Below the pieces are notes generated by a model. That model did no database searches and was not told where the DNA came from. It saw only the letters and a program-made list of their open reading frames with translations. Positions 51,788-60,051 of a stretch of DNA of 64,000 nucleotides are shown here, piece after piece. Source of the DNA: Verrucomicrobiota bacterium (GTDB lineage: Bacteria > Verrucomicrobiota > Verrucomicrobiia > Limisphaerales > JACRJZ01); contig JACRJZ010000041.1 in NCBI GenBank assembly GCA_016219875.1, positions 1 through 64,000 of the forward strand, given 5' to 3'. A program made the position numbers and the translations under genes. Position 1 is the first letter of the stretch. Every line of letters begins with the position of its first letter.

Positions 51788-52813
51788 GTGAACGCCGTTG
51801 CCAGCTTCCTGTATCACCTGGGGATCGACAGCCCGCGCAAGTGGCATCCATTGCTGAGCGTTTACTACCTGACCTACGCCTGTGACTTTCGCTGTCCGCA
51901 TTGCAGCGACGGCGTCGGGAAGCCTTACTACCGGCTGCGCTCGCCGACCTTGTCTGGTTCCAGGGTTCTTGACTTGCTTCGCATCATCCGTCGCCATTCC
52001 GAGTATCTGGTCATCACTGGGGGCGAACCGTTGCAGCATCCGGACTTTCGCGAGGTGATGGAGGGACTTGGCCGGCTCAATTTCCGCGGCGTCATCCTTA
52101 CGACGAATGGTGTTGCGCTGGACTCGTTGCTGCCGGCGGTGGCGCCTGTCGTCACCGAACTAGTCGTCAGCCTGCAAACGCTCGACTCAGAAAGAGCCGA
52201 CGCTTGGTACGGTCTCGGCATGGGAACTCACCGGCGGGTGCTGGCGAACCTCGAACAAGCGGCGCGTCATCCTGGCAGGAAATTCGAGATCGTCATTTCG
52301 AGCGTCGTGACGCCGGAAAACATCGGCGATCTCTATGGCGTCTATCACTTCGCCAAGCAGCGCGGCTTTCGGTTGGCCGTCTGTCCGCAACTGGTCGGCG
52401 TGAAGGCGCACGCGTCTCTGGCGGGCAGCCCCGCCTACCGGCAGTTCTACGATTTCCTGATTGCTGAAAAGAAAAGGGGCGGGCGCGTCCAAGGCACCGT
52501 CGATTACCTGGAGTACATGCGCGACCTGCGGCAATTCGCCTGTCGTCCGTTCACCATGCTGGTGGTGTCACCTGTGGGAGAAGTGTTCTACCCGTGCCTT
52601 GAGCTCGGGAACTTCGCGGGGAACCTCTTCAACGAGCCCGACCTGCACCGCCTGCGCCAGGCTGGTTGCGCCTGCTTCGGCCCGCAGCCCAAATGCGGTA
52701 CGCAATGTCACTCCGCGTGTGCGCTGGGTTTCTCGCGGTTTTTTGAAAATCCAGCCTCGGTTCTGCACGAAGCGGCGCTGTGGACGCGGGCGCGGTTCAG
52801 AAGCGCCCTTTGA
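51788..52813 (+). CDS. Radical SAM protein
   Basis: Starting at GTG 51788 the 341-aa protein has the radical SAM motif C32-x3-C36-x2-C39 in TYACDFRCPHCSDG and the SAM-contacting ITGGEP at 76-81. The C-terminal region carries extra cysteines (CACFGPQPKCGTQCHSACAL), suggesting an auxiliary iron-sulfur cluster of SPASM/twitch type. It is translated right after the B12-radical SAM gene. Its last 17 bases overlap the convergent radical SAM gene on the other strand. The substrate is unknown. Confidence 0.85.
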   Translation: MNAVASFLYHLGIDSPRKWHPLLSVYYLTYACDFRCPHCSDGVGKPYYRLRSPTLSGSRVLDLLRIIRRHSEYLVITGGEPLQHPDFREVMEGLGRLNFRGVILTTNGVALDSLLPAVAPVVTELVVSLQTLDSERADAWYGLGMGTHRRVLANLEQAARHPGRKFEIVISSVVTPENIGDLYGVYHFAKQRGFRLAVCPQLVGVKAHASLAGSPAYRQFYDFLIAEKKRGGRVQGTVDYLEYMRDLRQFACRPFTMLVVSPVGEVFYPCLELGNFAGNLFNEPDLHRLRQAGCACFGPQPKCGTQCHSACALGFSRFFENPASVLHEAALWTRARFRSAL

Positions 52814-53831
52814 GCGGCACCGGGCGGGTCATCTGGAAATAGTCCAGCAGGTTCAGCCAAGGCCGCTTCCCATAAAGCAACGACTCAATCGAACCCCGGC
52901 AACTGGTCCAGCAATCGCGACACGGATTGGCCCGATGCTTCTGCCGCAAGCGCCGCTCGATGACGCGCATGTCGTCGGTGAAGATGTTGCCGGCAGGATC
53001 ATCCAGACGGTCGATGCACAACGTCAGGTTGCCCTGGCTGTCAATGTTGCAGAGGTTCCGCCCGGTGTGGCACGGGCCGACGCCGCCTTCAGTGATCGCT
53101 TGGGAGAACCGTTCCAAGTAGCCGCGCAACGCGACGAAGTGCCGGTGGCGCTGCTTGAGGTCGAGCAGTTGGCGGCTGACATCCGCAGCGGGAGGTCGGG
53201 CCGGTTTGCTGCCGCGGCTACGGCTGTAGAGCGTGAGCAGAAACGTGATGCCCATCTCCTCGCACCGCCGCAGCAGCGGTTCCACTTCCGCGAGGTTATC
53301 GTCCATGATGACGGAGATCATGTTCACCCGCTGTTCAGGATGGGTGCGGTTCGCGTGGAGAATCTCCAGCGCCTCGACCGCTTTCGCGAAAGCGCCCGGT
53401 GCATCGCGCTGCGCGTCGTGTTTCTGCGGGTCGGCGTAGTCGAGCGAAATGCTGATTTCCACCATGCCGGCCTGAAAGAGCGCGCGGGCCAGAACCGGCG
53501 TCATCATCGAGCCATTCGAGATCATCACCGGAAAATGGTGCCGGGCCAGGGCACGCACGATCTCGACGAGTTCGGGGTGCAGCGTGGGTTCGCCGCCGCC
53601 GATGGAGATGATCTGCGGGCCGATCTGGTTCAGCTTTTCCGAGATCACTGTGGTTTGCGCGGCAGACAACCGGGGCTTGTCGCGATACGCCTCCGCCCAG
53701 AAATCGCAGATGCGGCAGCGGTAGTTGCAGGTGTAGAGAAGTTGGAGATTGACGTGAACGAGGCGGCGCCGCAGGAAGGAACCGGCGAAGCGGAGTTTCT
53801 TTCCCCAGTCGCGTGTCGGGATCGCGATCAT
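52797..53831 (-). CDS. Radical SAM protein with C-terminal auxiliary-cluster cysteines
   Basis: The 344-aa product has C35-x3-C39-x2-C42 in LYTCNYRCRICDFW and SIGGGEPTLHPEL. A C-terminal SPASM-like set of cysteines follows (CHTGRNLCNIDSQGNLTLC and NPCRDCWTSC). It is the last gene of the leftward lipid-like operon, overlapping the rhodanese-membrane gene by 4 nt (ATGA), so translation is coupled. The family includes peptide and small-molecule maturases; linkage to the acyl-carrier cassette makes an acyl or lipid substrate more likely here, which is inference. Confidence 0.85.
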   Translation of the reverse strand: MIAIPTRDWGKKLRFAGSFLRRRLVHVNLQLLYTCNYRCRICDFWAEAYRDKPRLSAAQTTVISEKLNQIGPQIISIGGGEPTLHPELVEIVRALARHHFPVMISNGSMMTPVLARALFQAGMVEISISLDYADPQKHDAQRDAPGAFAKAVEALEILHANRTHPEQRVNMISVIMDDNLAEVEPLLRRCEEMGITFLLTLYSRSRGSKPARPPAADVSRQLLDLKQRHRHFVALRGYLERFSQAITEGGVGPCHTGRNLCNIDSQGNLTLCIDRLDDPAGNIFTDDMRVIERRLRQKHRANPCRDCWTSCRGSIESLLYGKRPWLNLLDYFQMTRPVPLKGRF

Positions 53832-55117
53832 GCGCCGCTACAGACGCCTGCCTGCGGCGCCTGGGGTTCGGAGTTCTTCTTCTCGAACAGCCTTTCCCGA
53901 AACACCCACAACACCGCCCCCGTGCCCAGGACAAACAGGAACTCGGTGATCTCCTCCCACACGTCGAACCACATGAGATTGTCGGCGAACGTGGAGACAA
54001 AGAACATCCGTAGCATCCCGAAACTCAACGGTCCCATCGCCGCCGCGAACAGCACCTTGGACGCGGCCACCGGCTCGTGGCGCTTGAACTTGAGCGCCAG
54101 CCACGACGCGACGAACAGCACCAGGGCCAGCCCCGCGCAGAAACGCCATTCAAACATCTGCGACGACATCATGTGGCAGTAGTTGTGGACGGTGCCGAGG
54201 ATGGTTGTGTCGTAGGAAGCCGCGTTGAGCCTCGCGCATAGCGGCATCGCAGAGAGCAGCGCGAAGGCGGGGATCATCACCAGGAACAGACGCTTCAACC
54301 CGCACGGCGCCTCCGCATGCTTGAAGCAGGTCCGGCACAGGTTGAGCGCGGCGCACCGTTCTTTCTCCGGGCTGAACTTGATCACGCGCCAGTCGAAGCC
54401 TTCCAGCAGCGCGAACACCACCATGGAGAAGCCGACCGCCATGCCGTAGCCATGCACGTATTCCCAGAAGTCGGAACCCCGCGCGAAGAACAGGAAATCA
54501 ATCGAGCAGCCATTTTCCCCCACCCAGAACCAGATCAAGCCCCACCGGAGCATCGCCAAGTCCGTGGCGCGTTGCCGCCAGAGCCAGACGATCAGCGCCA
54601 ATGACAACACCATGTAAACCGGCTTGAGGCCAAACGCGACGAAGACGGTCAGCCATTGCTCGAATCGGCTCATGGCGCGAAACGGCAACTCCGACTTCTT
54701 GCCTTCGCCGTGCGTCAGCCAGGATTGCATCCCGCCGGAGACGTTGAAGACCCGCCCAACGCCGCGCGACCGCAGTTTGTTCACGGCCAGGGCGCCGCTC
54801 AGTCCGGACTCGCACATCAGCAACAGGGTCTTGTCCCGCAGTGCGGCGGGGAGATCGTTGCTGTGCGACAGCACCGAGATGGATTCGTAGGGCCAGTGGA
54901 TCGCGCCGGGGACATGGTTGGCGGCGTAGCTCGCCGCCGATCTCACGTCCACCAACGCGGCACCAGAATCAGTCAACGCCAGCAGCGAGCGCGTCTTCTC
55001 CACAGGCAGACTGGGCGCGCGCGCGAAAAGAAACCAGTAGAGCGCCAGCGGCACCAGCCCCACGGCCAGGGCCGCGACGTTCCACCGCACGATTTGTTTT
55101 CCGGTCAGGGTTTTCAT
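53828..55117 (-). CDS. Rhodanese domain fused to a polytopic membrane protein
   Basis: The 429-aa protein starts with a membrane anchor (residues 10-30, VAALAVGLVPLALYWFLF). A periplasmic-type rhodanese domain follows (about 40-140: GAALVDVRSAASYAANHVPG and the active-site cysteine loop LLMCESGLSGAL), and then about seven transmembrane helices (residues 155-415). The membrane part contains Cys pairs (CAALNLCRTCFKHAE) that could bind a metal or cluster. It overlaps radical SAM genes on both sides by 4 nt. I infer sulfur delivery or electron transfer to the radical enzymes at the membrane; the exact function is unknown. Confidence 0.7.
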   Translation of the reverse strand: MKTLTGKQIVRWNVAALAVGLVPLALYWFLFARAPSLPVEKTRSLLALTDSGAALVDVRSAASYAANHVPGAIHWPYESISVLSHSNDLPAALRDKTLLLMCESGLSGALAVNKLRSRGVGRVFNVSGGMQSWLTHGEGKKSELPFRAMSRFEQWLTVFVAFGLKPVYMVLSLALIVWLWRQRATDLAMLRWGLIWFWVGENGCSIDFLFFARGSDFWEYVHGYGMAVGFSMVVFALLEGFDWRVIKFSPEKERCAALNLCRTCFKHAEAPCGLKRLFLVMIPAFALLSAMPLCARLNAASYDTTILGTVHNYCHMMSSQMFEWRFCAGLALVLFVASWLALKFKRHEPVAASKVLFAAAMGPLSFGMLRMFFVSTFADNLMWFDVWEEITEFLFVLGTGAVLWVFRERLFEKKNSEPQAPQAGVCSGA

Positions 55118-56553
55118 GGCCGCTTCAGACAGTTATAGACGCACGCCGGGATCAGCGTGCCGTCGGGCTGCGGGTACACCTGGCAACACTTCCGCGCCCG
55201 CGACAAGTCGAAGGTGTCCCGGTCCATGAACTGATGGACGAAGATCGACTTCACCGAGCGCTCGCCAATGGCCCAGGCCTGTTTCGGCGAGTAGCCGCCC
55301 GTCGCCGTGGCGGCGTTCAAAAGGTGCTTGATCGTCTGCAACGCTTTTTCGGAAACGAATTGGCTGCACGCGCACGATTCCTCCGGCGCGCACTCCAGCG
55401 TCGCCAGGTTGACTCTGGGACGCGGCAGCGGCGGCGCGGACCACAGGTCATAAACCGCGTCAGTGATCTCGCGAAAACTCTCGGCGTCGGTGCCGAAGAT
55501 GGCGCGGTTCTGAATGAGCCGCAGGTAACGCTCCGCGTTGACCAGCCGCTTGATCGGCACGAATTGGTTCGCGTCGATCTTCAAATAGAACGCCAGCGCG
55601 AAACACGCCGGATGACTGCACGGCAGCGGCGAGAAATCCTCGGGCGTCACCGCTCCGTTCCCCGCGCCGCGCAACGCCGCCAGCACGTCGGGAATCGTCG
55701 TCGCTGTCGCCGGACGCGGCAGGCGCGCGGCGTTTCCGGCGTAGGCCGCGGGCTGGAACATCACGCTGAGAACGTGGTCGTGCTGGAAAAGCAAATCCGC
55801 CACTGCGGCCACGCGATCACTGTTCACGCCGCTGGCCACGGTGGCGGTCAGCGACATCGGCGTGTCCAACTCGCCACACTGCTCGATCAGCCGCAGTTTG
55901 GATTCGAGCAAAGGCCGCCCCCGCAAGGCCTGGCAAATCTCATCGTCGAGGCCGTCGAACTGGAGCGACACGATCACGCGCCGCTCGGCCAGGAAGCGCA
56001 GCAAGTCCACGTCGCGGCTCAGGCGCAGGCCGTTGGTGGAAACGCTCACCCGCAGAATCTCTTTCCGCGCCGCGCACTCCTCCACGATCTCGCGGAAGTG
56101 CGGATTCATCGTAGGCTCGCCACCGGACAGGTTCAGCACGTCGATCCGGCCTTCCGAGGCAATCAGTGGGTCCAGCATTCGCGCCACCTCCGCGCGGTTC
56201 AGGTGGTGTCGCGCCGGATTGCTCACCAGGCAGATCGGACAGTCGAGATCGCAGTGATCGGTGATTTCGAGAATCGGCAGACAGACATGCTGTTCGTGAT
56301 CGGGGCAAAGCCCGCAGGAATCGGGGCAACCGTGGCTGGCAGCAGCGAAGGACAGCGGCATCGACGCCTGGCGATGAAAACGGCTCAGCTTCAAATAGGC
56401 TTCCGCGTCTCCGTGAACGCGCGCCTCCTGGAATCCGTGCTCGGGACAAATCTTGTCGAACCACACGCCGTCCGTCCGCACCCAGACGCGGGCCGGGATC
56501 AGCCGGCCGCACACCCGGCAGGTGGATTGGGTGGTGGTCAGGTAGTCGTTCAT
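55114..56553 (-). CDS. Radical SAM protein of the tetraether-synthase (Tes)-like group, copy 1
   Basis: From ATG 56553 the 479-aa protein begins with a rubredoxin/zinc-ribbon-like site (C12-x2-C15 ... C36-P-E-H-G). A cysteine cluster follows, GCPDSCGLCPDHEQHVC (C76, C80, C83, C91), then the radical SAM motif C101-x3-C105-x2-C108 (HCDLDCPICLV) and LSGGEPTMNP (144-147). The C-terminus reads GTLIPACVYNCLK. This layout is that of the Tes-like proteins which join lipid chains by C-C bonds in archaea. A second homologue lies at 58063. A PIN-type TA module (56645-57426) separates the two. Confidence 0.82.
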   Translation of the reverse strand: MNDYLTTTQSTCRVCGRLIPARVWVRTDGVWFDKICPEHGFQEARVHGDAEAYLKLSRFHRQASMPLSFAAASHGCPDSCGLCPDHEQHVCLPILEITDHCDLDCPICLVSNPARHHLNRAEVARMLDPLIASEGRIDVLNLSGGEPTMNPHFREIVEECAARKEILRVSVSTNGLRLSRDVDLLRFLAERRVIVSLQFDGLDDEICQALRGRPLLESKLRLIEQCGELDTPMSLTATVASGVNSDRVAAVADLLFQHDHVLSVMFQPAAYAGNAARLPRPATATTIPDVLAALRGAGNGAVTPEDFSPLPCSHPACFALAFYLKIDANQFVPIKRLVNAERYLRLIQNRAIFGTDAESFREITDAVYDLWSAPPLPRPRVNLATLECAPEESCACSQFVSEKALQTIKHLLNAATATGGYSPKQAWAIGERSVKSIFVHQFMDRDTFDLSRARKCCQVYPQPDGTLIPACVYNCLKRP

Positions 56554-56644
56554 TCGCGCGGCGAGACAGACATTTTCATCGGGTGTTCTTGGGCGAGACA
56601 GGGGCAAACACAGCTTGTCCCGAGCCGACCAGGTTGAGGGCGCA

Positions 56645-57112
56645 CTAAGCCCGGAGCCGCGCCAGTATGGATTTTCCTTCCTCCGCCAGCGGCGGGAACA
56701 CGGCCACTTCTTCGGCCACAGCGACCGCTTTCAACGTCTCGTCGAAACTCAGGAGTTGTTGGCAACCCGCCAAGCGCACGCTGGCCAGAATGGCCAGATC
56801 CAGCGTGCCCAGCGGCATCTTGCGCCCGTAGCGCCGGAACAGGTCGAAGCTGTCTCGCCGCACCAAATCCCATTGCATCGGGTCCAGATAAAACCGTCCG
56901 TTCTTGCCTGCCTCCACCTCTTCCCACTCTGGCGGCTGCTCCTCCCCTGAAACCCTGCTAAAAACATTCCGGGCCTCCAAGTACACCAGAGGCGAAAGCC
57001 CCAACTGGCCAGGGTTCCTCCTCAAGAACCGATCCACGATGGCCCGGCGCTGCGGGTGATCCTTCAACTCGAAAAACATCGCCTCCAGCCAGTTCGTGTC
57101 GGCGAAATTCAC
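56645..57112 (-). CDS. PIN-domain toxin (VapC-like)
   Basis: The 155-aa protein has PIN-domain acidic residues: MNFADTNWLEAMF (first Asp), SPLVYLEARNVFSR (Glu), GTLDLAILASVRLAGCQQLL (Asp) and SFDETLKAVA (final Asp). It should be an RNase toxin. The start overlaps the upstream antitoxin stop by 4 nt. The module is inserted between genes of the radical SAM operon and is oriented with it, so it could lengthen the transcript without breaking it. Confidence 0.85.
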   Translation of the reverse strand: MNFADTNWLEAMFFELKDHPQRRAIVDRFLRRNPGQLGLSPLVYLEARNVFSRVSGEEQPPEWEEVEAGKNGRFYLDPMQWDLVRRDSFDLFRRYGRKMPLGTLDLAILASVRLAGCQQLLSFDETLKAVAVAEEVAVFPPLAEEGKSILARLRA

Positions 57113-57426
57113 CGTCCGGCCCTCCGCACTTCATCAGCGGCGGACACGACCTGCCGTCGTGGTTTGTCCATGAACTCCCTCCAATCGAGTTTCTCGTTGG
57201 GCAACGGCGACGGGCCTGCGGAATCATCTGGAGCCAACGCTCCGGCGATAGTTTCAAAATAACCTTCCGGCCAGGCCGGTAACGGTTTGGCAGCTTCGTC
57301 GGCAGACGCGCGTAGCGACGCGGCCAACTGGTTTTCGAGAAACTCGTCCAGCCAGGCGCGCAACGCCTCCAGTTCTTGCCGCGACAGTCGCGGGAGGGCA
57401 GCTTCAATTTCTTGGACTGTGCTCAT
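57109..57426 (-). CDS. Antitoxin of the PIN toxin pair
   Basis: The 105-aa protein begins with a helical segment (VQEIEAALPRLSRQELEALR, then AWLDEFLENQLAASL). This resembles the short N-terminal domain of some PIN-associated antitoxins, followed by a Pro-rich region and a C-terminal toxin-binding stretch (KLDWREFMDKPRRQVV). A clear DNA-binding motif is not obvious. Gene order (antitoxin then toxin, 4-nt overlap) supports the assignment. Confidence 0.7.
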   Translation of the reverse strand: MSTVQEIEAALPRLSRQELEALRAWLDEFLENQLAASLRASADEAAKPLPAWPEGYFETIAGALAPDDSAGPSPLPNEKLDWREFMDKPRRQVVSAADEVRRAGR

Positions 57427-57531
57427 GGTGGGAAGATAGCCACGGACGTCGTGGCTGAAAAGCGTGAATCCAGGCCGACGCCATCTCCCGGCACTGTGGG
57501 CCGATTGATTCTGCGGGTGTCATGTCGTCGT

Positions 57532-58032
57532 TCATCTTCGTTTCGGTGGCCAAGTCTTTTCCAGGCAATCGTCAGAACGGCCGTCGAACTCGCGCACGTA
57601 GTACTTCTCGATGAAGTTGGTCAAGCTTTCCGACTGGCCCTCCACTCTGAGGTCCAGCATCCCTATGCAGAAATGGAAGGTGGAGTAGTACCATTTTCCG
57701 TCAGACCCACGCCCGATGAAGATGTCGTGAATCCGGCTGTCTTCCTTGCTGCACTTGGCGGCGTAGGCGATCCACTCCGAGTTGCCCAACGGGATCAACT
57801 GATCGGTAAACCAATTCTCCGCGTCAGCCGCTGCCTCTGCTTTCAGCTTGTTCCTTTGGGAGGCGAGCCAATTGGGATCGGAAATCCGGCGGGTGATGTC
57901 GCCGATGGCTTTCTCTTTCCATTGCTTGCGTGCAGGCGCATGGAGTCTGTCCGCGCTCCTTGCGACCCAGAATCCGCCAACCACCAACAGCACTGCCATC
58001 GCCAGACCAGCGATTGTCAGTTTCTTCTTCAT
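57532..58032 (-). CDS. Membrane-anchored or exported hypothetical protein
   Basis: From ATG 58032 the 166-aa protein has one N-terminal hydrophobic segment (KLTIAGLAMAVLLVVGGFWV), an anchor or signal peptide, and a soluble domain with WFTDQLIPLGNSEWIAYAAK and DIFIGRGSDGKWYYSTFHFC. I do not recognise the family; it resembles small secreted proteins found singly in Verrucomicrobia. It lies 30 bases downstream of Tes-like copy 2 and 105 bases upstream of the TA module, in the operon direction, but nothing shows that it acts on the lipid-like pathway. Confidence 0.6.
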   Translation of the reverse strand: MKKKLTIAGLAMAVLLVVGGFWVARSADRLHAPARKQWKEKAIGDITRRISDPNWLASQRNKLKAEAAADAENWFTDQLIPLGNSEWIAYAAKCSKEDSRIHDIFIGRGSDGKWYYSTFHFCIGMLDLRVEGQSESLTNFIEKYYVREFDGRSDDCLEKTWPPKRR

Positions 58033-58062
58033 AAAAAATCCCTGGTGCAAACCCAAGTCGGT

Positions 58063-59472
58063 TCATCCCCGCCAGAACCGCTCGTCCTTCTGCCGGTAGA
58101 ACAAGTTGTAGGCGCACGCCGGGATGAGCCGCCCTTCCGGGTTCGGCACCTGGTCGGGACACGCCGCCAACCGCGCCAAGTCGAGCGTGTCCTCGTCCAT
58201 GTGCGAGTGCAGATAGACCGTCAGGAGGCTCTCCTCGGCGATGGCCTGCCGTTGCGTCTGCGACAGCGACCGGCCCGGCGGATACATGCGCTCCAGCAAC
58301 CGCCGGATGGCGGGCAGCAGTTGCGCGCCGTCGCCGCAACTCCACAGCCGGTCAATCGCGCGGCGAAACAACTCCTGGCTGCTGTCGTCCGGCTGCAACA
58401 AGTAGCCGTGCCCAAGCATCTGCCGCAGTTCCTCGACGGTGAAGAAGTCCGTCAGCGAGCGATAGCTGCCGCTGTCTTTGAGGAAATACGCCACGCTGTA
58501 GCAGAGCGGATGCGCTCCGGCGTGCGGGAAAAAATCGGCGGCTCGCATGGTTCCGCTCGTCGCCATTTCGAGAGCTTTGGCTGCACCGTCCAGTGGCATG
58601 GTTTCGCGCGGGGCGAAGTCTTGGCCGCCTTTGCCCGTGAAGGTCATCGTCTGCACCGTGACGCTACGCACGACCGAATGCTCCTTCGCCAGTGCCAGGA
58701 CGCCGCCGATCTCGTCGTCGTTCAGACCGCGCACCATGACGTTCAGCAACGTGGTGCCGACGCCGAACCGCTGGAGGTTTTCCAACGCGCGGCGCTTCTC
58801 GGCGATCACGTCGCGCCCGTGCATCTTTAACGCCGTCTCCGCGCGGAATGTGTCGAACGACAGGATGACATAGACGCCCAAGTCCGCGAGCGCGCGGCAC
58901 AGGTCTTCGTCGGCGGCCAGGCGCAAGCCGTTGGAGTTCATCGTCACGCGGCCGATCTCCGGTCGCTGGCATTCCCTGAGCAGCTCCAGAATGTCTGGAT
59001 GCAGCGTCGGTTCGCCGCCGGTGATGTTGATCAAGTCGAACGGCGCGGCGCGCTCGATAAGTCTATCTAGCAGCGAGCGCAGTTCCTCGCGGGACATGAA
59101 ATACTTCCGGTCAGCCCGGTTGTAGGTGAAGCAAATCGGGCACTCCATGTTGCAGGCGTTCGTGACCGAGAACACCGGCAGATGGCAGGCGTTGGCGTGG
59201 AAGGTGCACGGACCGCAGTCTTTCGGGCACCCCTCGCGCACGGGCGTGCCGGGCAGGCGGGCGGGCTTGCAGCGCACCGTGGTCGCCATGCGGTCGAGAT
59301 ACCACTCCACACTATCGGCGATGCGCGCCCGCGCCGGACCGCACGCCGGGCACAGCCGTTCCTGGAAAACTGCTCCGCCCTCTTCGATCACCCGCGCCGG
59401 CACCAGCGCGCGGCACTGACGGCACATCGCCTGCACGGTGCCAAGGTAGGTGTAGGGACGGGTTGCTCTCAT
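58063..59472 (-). CDS. Radical SAM protein of the tetraether-synthase (Tes)-like group, copy 2
   Basis: From ATG 59472 the 469-aa protein repeats the Tes-like plan: C17-x2-C20 and C41-x2-C44 at the N-terminus, GCPKDCGPCTFHANAC (C82, C86, C89, C96), the radical SAM motif C107-x3-C111-x2-C114 (NACNMECPICF), TGGEPTLHPD (152 onward) and the terminal GRLIPACAYN. Similarity to copy 1 is clear in layout but moderate in sequence, so the two probably act at different positions or steps. The start overlaps the hotdog-protein stop by 4 nt, tying it to the acyl-carrier cassette. Confidence 0.82.
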   Translation of the reverse strand: MRATRPYTYLGTVQAMCRQCRALVPARVIEEGGAVFQERLCPACGPARARIADSVEWYLDRMATTVRCKPARLPGTPVREGCPKDCGPCTFHANACHLPVFSVTNACNMECPICFTYNRADRKYFMSREELRSLLDRLIERAAPFDLINITGGEPTLHPDILELLRECQRPEIGRVTMNSNGLRLAADEDLCRALADLGVYVILSFDTFRAETALKMHGRDVIAEKRRALENLQRFGVGTTLLNVMVRGLNDDEIGGVLALAKEHSVVRSVTVQTMTFTGKGGQDFAPRETMPLDGAAKALEMATSGTMRAADFFPHAGAHPLCYSVAYFLKDSGSYRSLTDFFTVEELRQMLGHGYLLQPDDSSQELFRRAIDRLWSCGDGAQLLPAIRRLLERMYPPGRSLSQTQRQAIAEESLLTVYLHSHMDEDTLDLARLAACPDQVPNPEGRLIPACAYNLFYRQKDERFWRG

Positions 59473-59930
59473 GGCGCGGGGCGATTGTCCTGTTGGCAAA
59501 TCTCGGAGAACAACGCGCGCATGTCCTCTGGCTCCACGTAATCGGCGGCGGACACCGGCGTAGCCAGGCAACCGAGACCCGTGATGACGGCCCGACCCTC
59601 CACGCGTCCTTCGCCGGACAGCTCAAAGCCGTCCTCGTGCTGACGCGAAAGTGTGACTTCCATCCGGAGTTGCTGGCCCGGACGAAGGGTGTCGTGAAAG
59701 CGCACCTCCGAAATCCGCACCACCATGCCCATCTGCCGGAAGTCCGACGACAGCAGGATCAGCCAGTTGCCCAGTTGGAGGAAGCTTTCCAGCAGCAGCG
59801 TCTCCGGCAGGCGCGGCTCGTCGCCGAAAGTTTCCTTGAGACAGTATTCCTCGAACGACACCGCCTTCACACCCACGATGCGTTCGTGTGGCGTCCAGGA
59901 AAGAATCTTGTCCACGAAACGAAACTTCAT
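59469..59930 (-). CDS. FabZ/FabA-like hotdog-fold protein lacking the usual catalytic histidine
   Basis: The 153-aa protein aligns with 3-hydroxyacyl-ACP dehydratases: FRFVDKILSWTPHERIVGVK, then the region normally GHFPGxPxxPGVLMIE, here ETFGDEPRLPETLLLE. The catalytic Glu is kept (E48) but the His position holds Thr34. The hotdog helix LESFLQLGNWLILLSS and strands RISEVRFHDTLRPGQQLRME follow. It may be a non-catalytic partner, a thioesterase-like or isomerase-like variant, or a dehydratase with altered chemistry. It overlaps Tes-like copy 2 by 4 nt. Confidence 0.75.
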   Translation of the reverse strand: MKFRFVDKILSWTPHERIVGVKAVSFEEYCLKETFGDEPRLPETLLLESFLQLGNWLILLSSDFRQMGMVVRISEVRFHDTLRPGQQLRMEVTLSRQHEDGFELSGEGRVEGRAVITGLGCLATPVSAADYVEPEDMRALFSEICQQDNRPAP

Positions 59931-59942
59931 GCGACGTTCCTT

Positions 59943-60038
59943 CGTAGCAGCCGACGTAAGGAGGCTCTGATGTTCAATTCCGCATTCTGCATTCCGCGCT
60001 CAGCATTTGAATGGAGCCTTCTCACGTCGGCTGCTACG
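59943..60038. repeat. Palindromic repeat, CGTAGCAGCCGACG family, within the biosynthetic operon
   Basis: Arms 59943-59967 and 60014-60038 are inverted copies with one or two mismatches. It fills the only sizeable gap in the cassette, between the FabG-like gene ending at 60052 and the hotdog gene starting at 59930, and would place a hairpin in the mRNA there. Confidence 0.92.
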
Positions 60039-60051
60039 GAAACAGGTTTCA

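Noticed and set aside
50330..52039. A 569-codon minus-strand frame opposite the B12-radical SAM gene
   Set aside because: It is an antisense shadow; the + strand frame carries the CxxxCxxC radical SAM signature.
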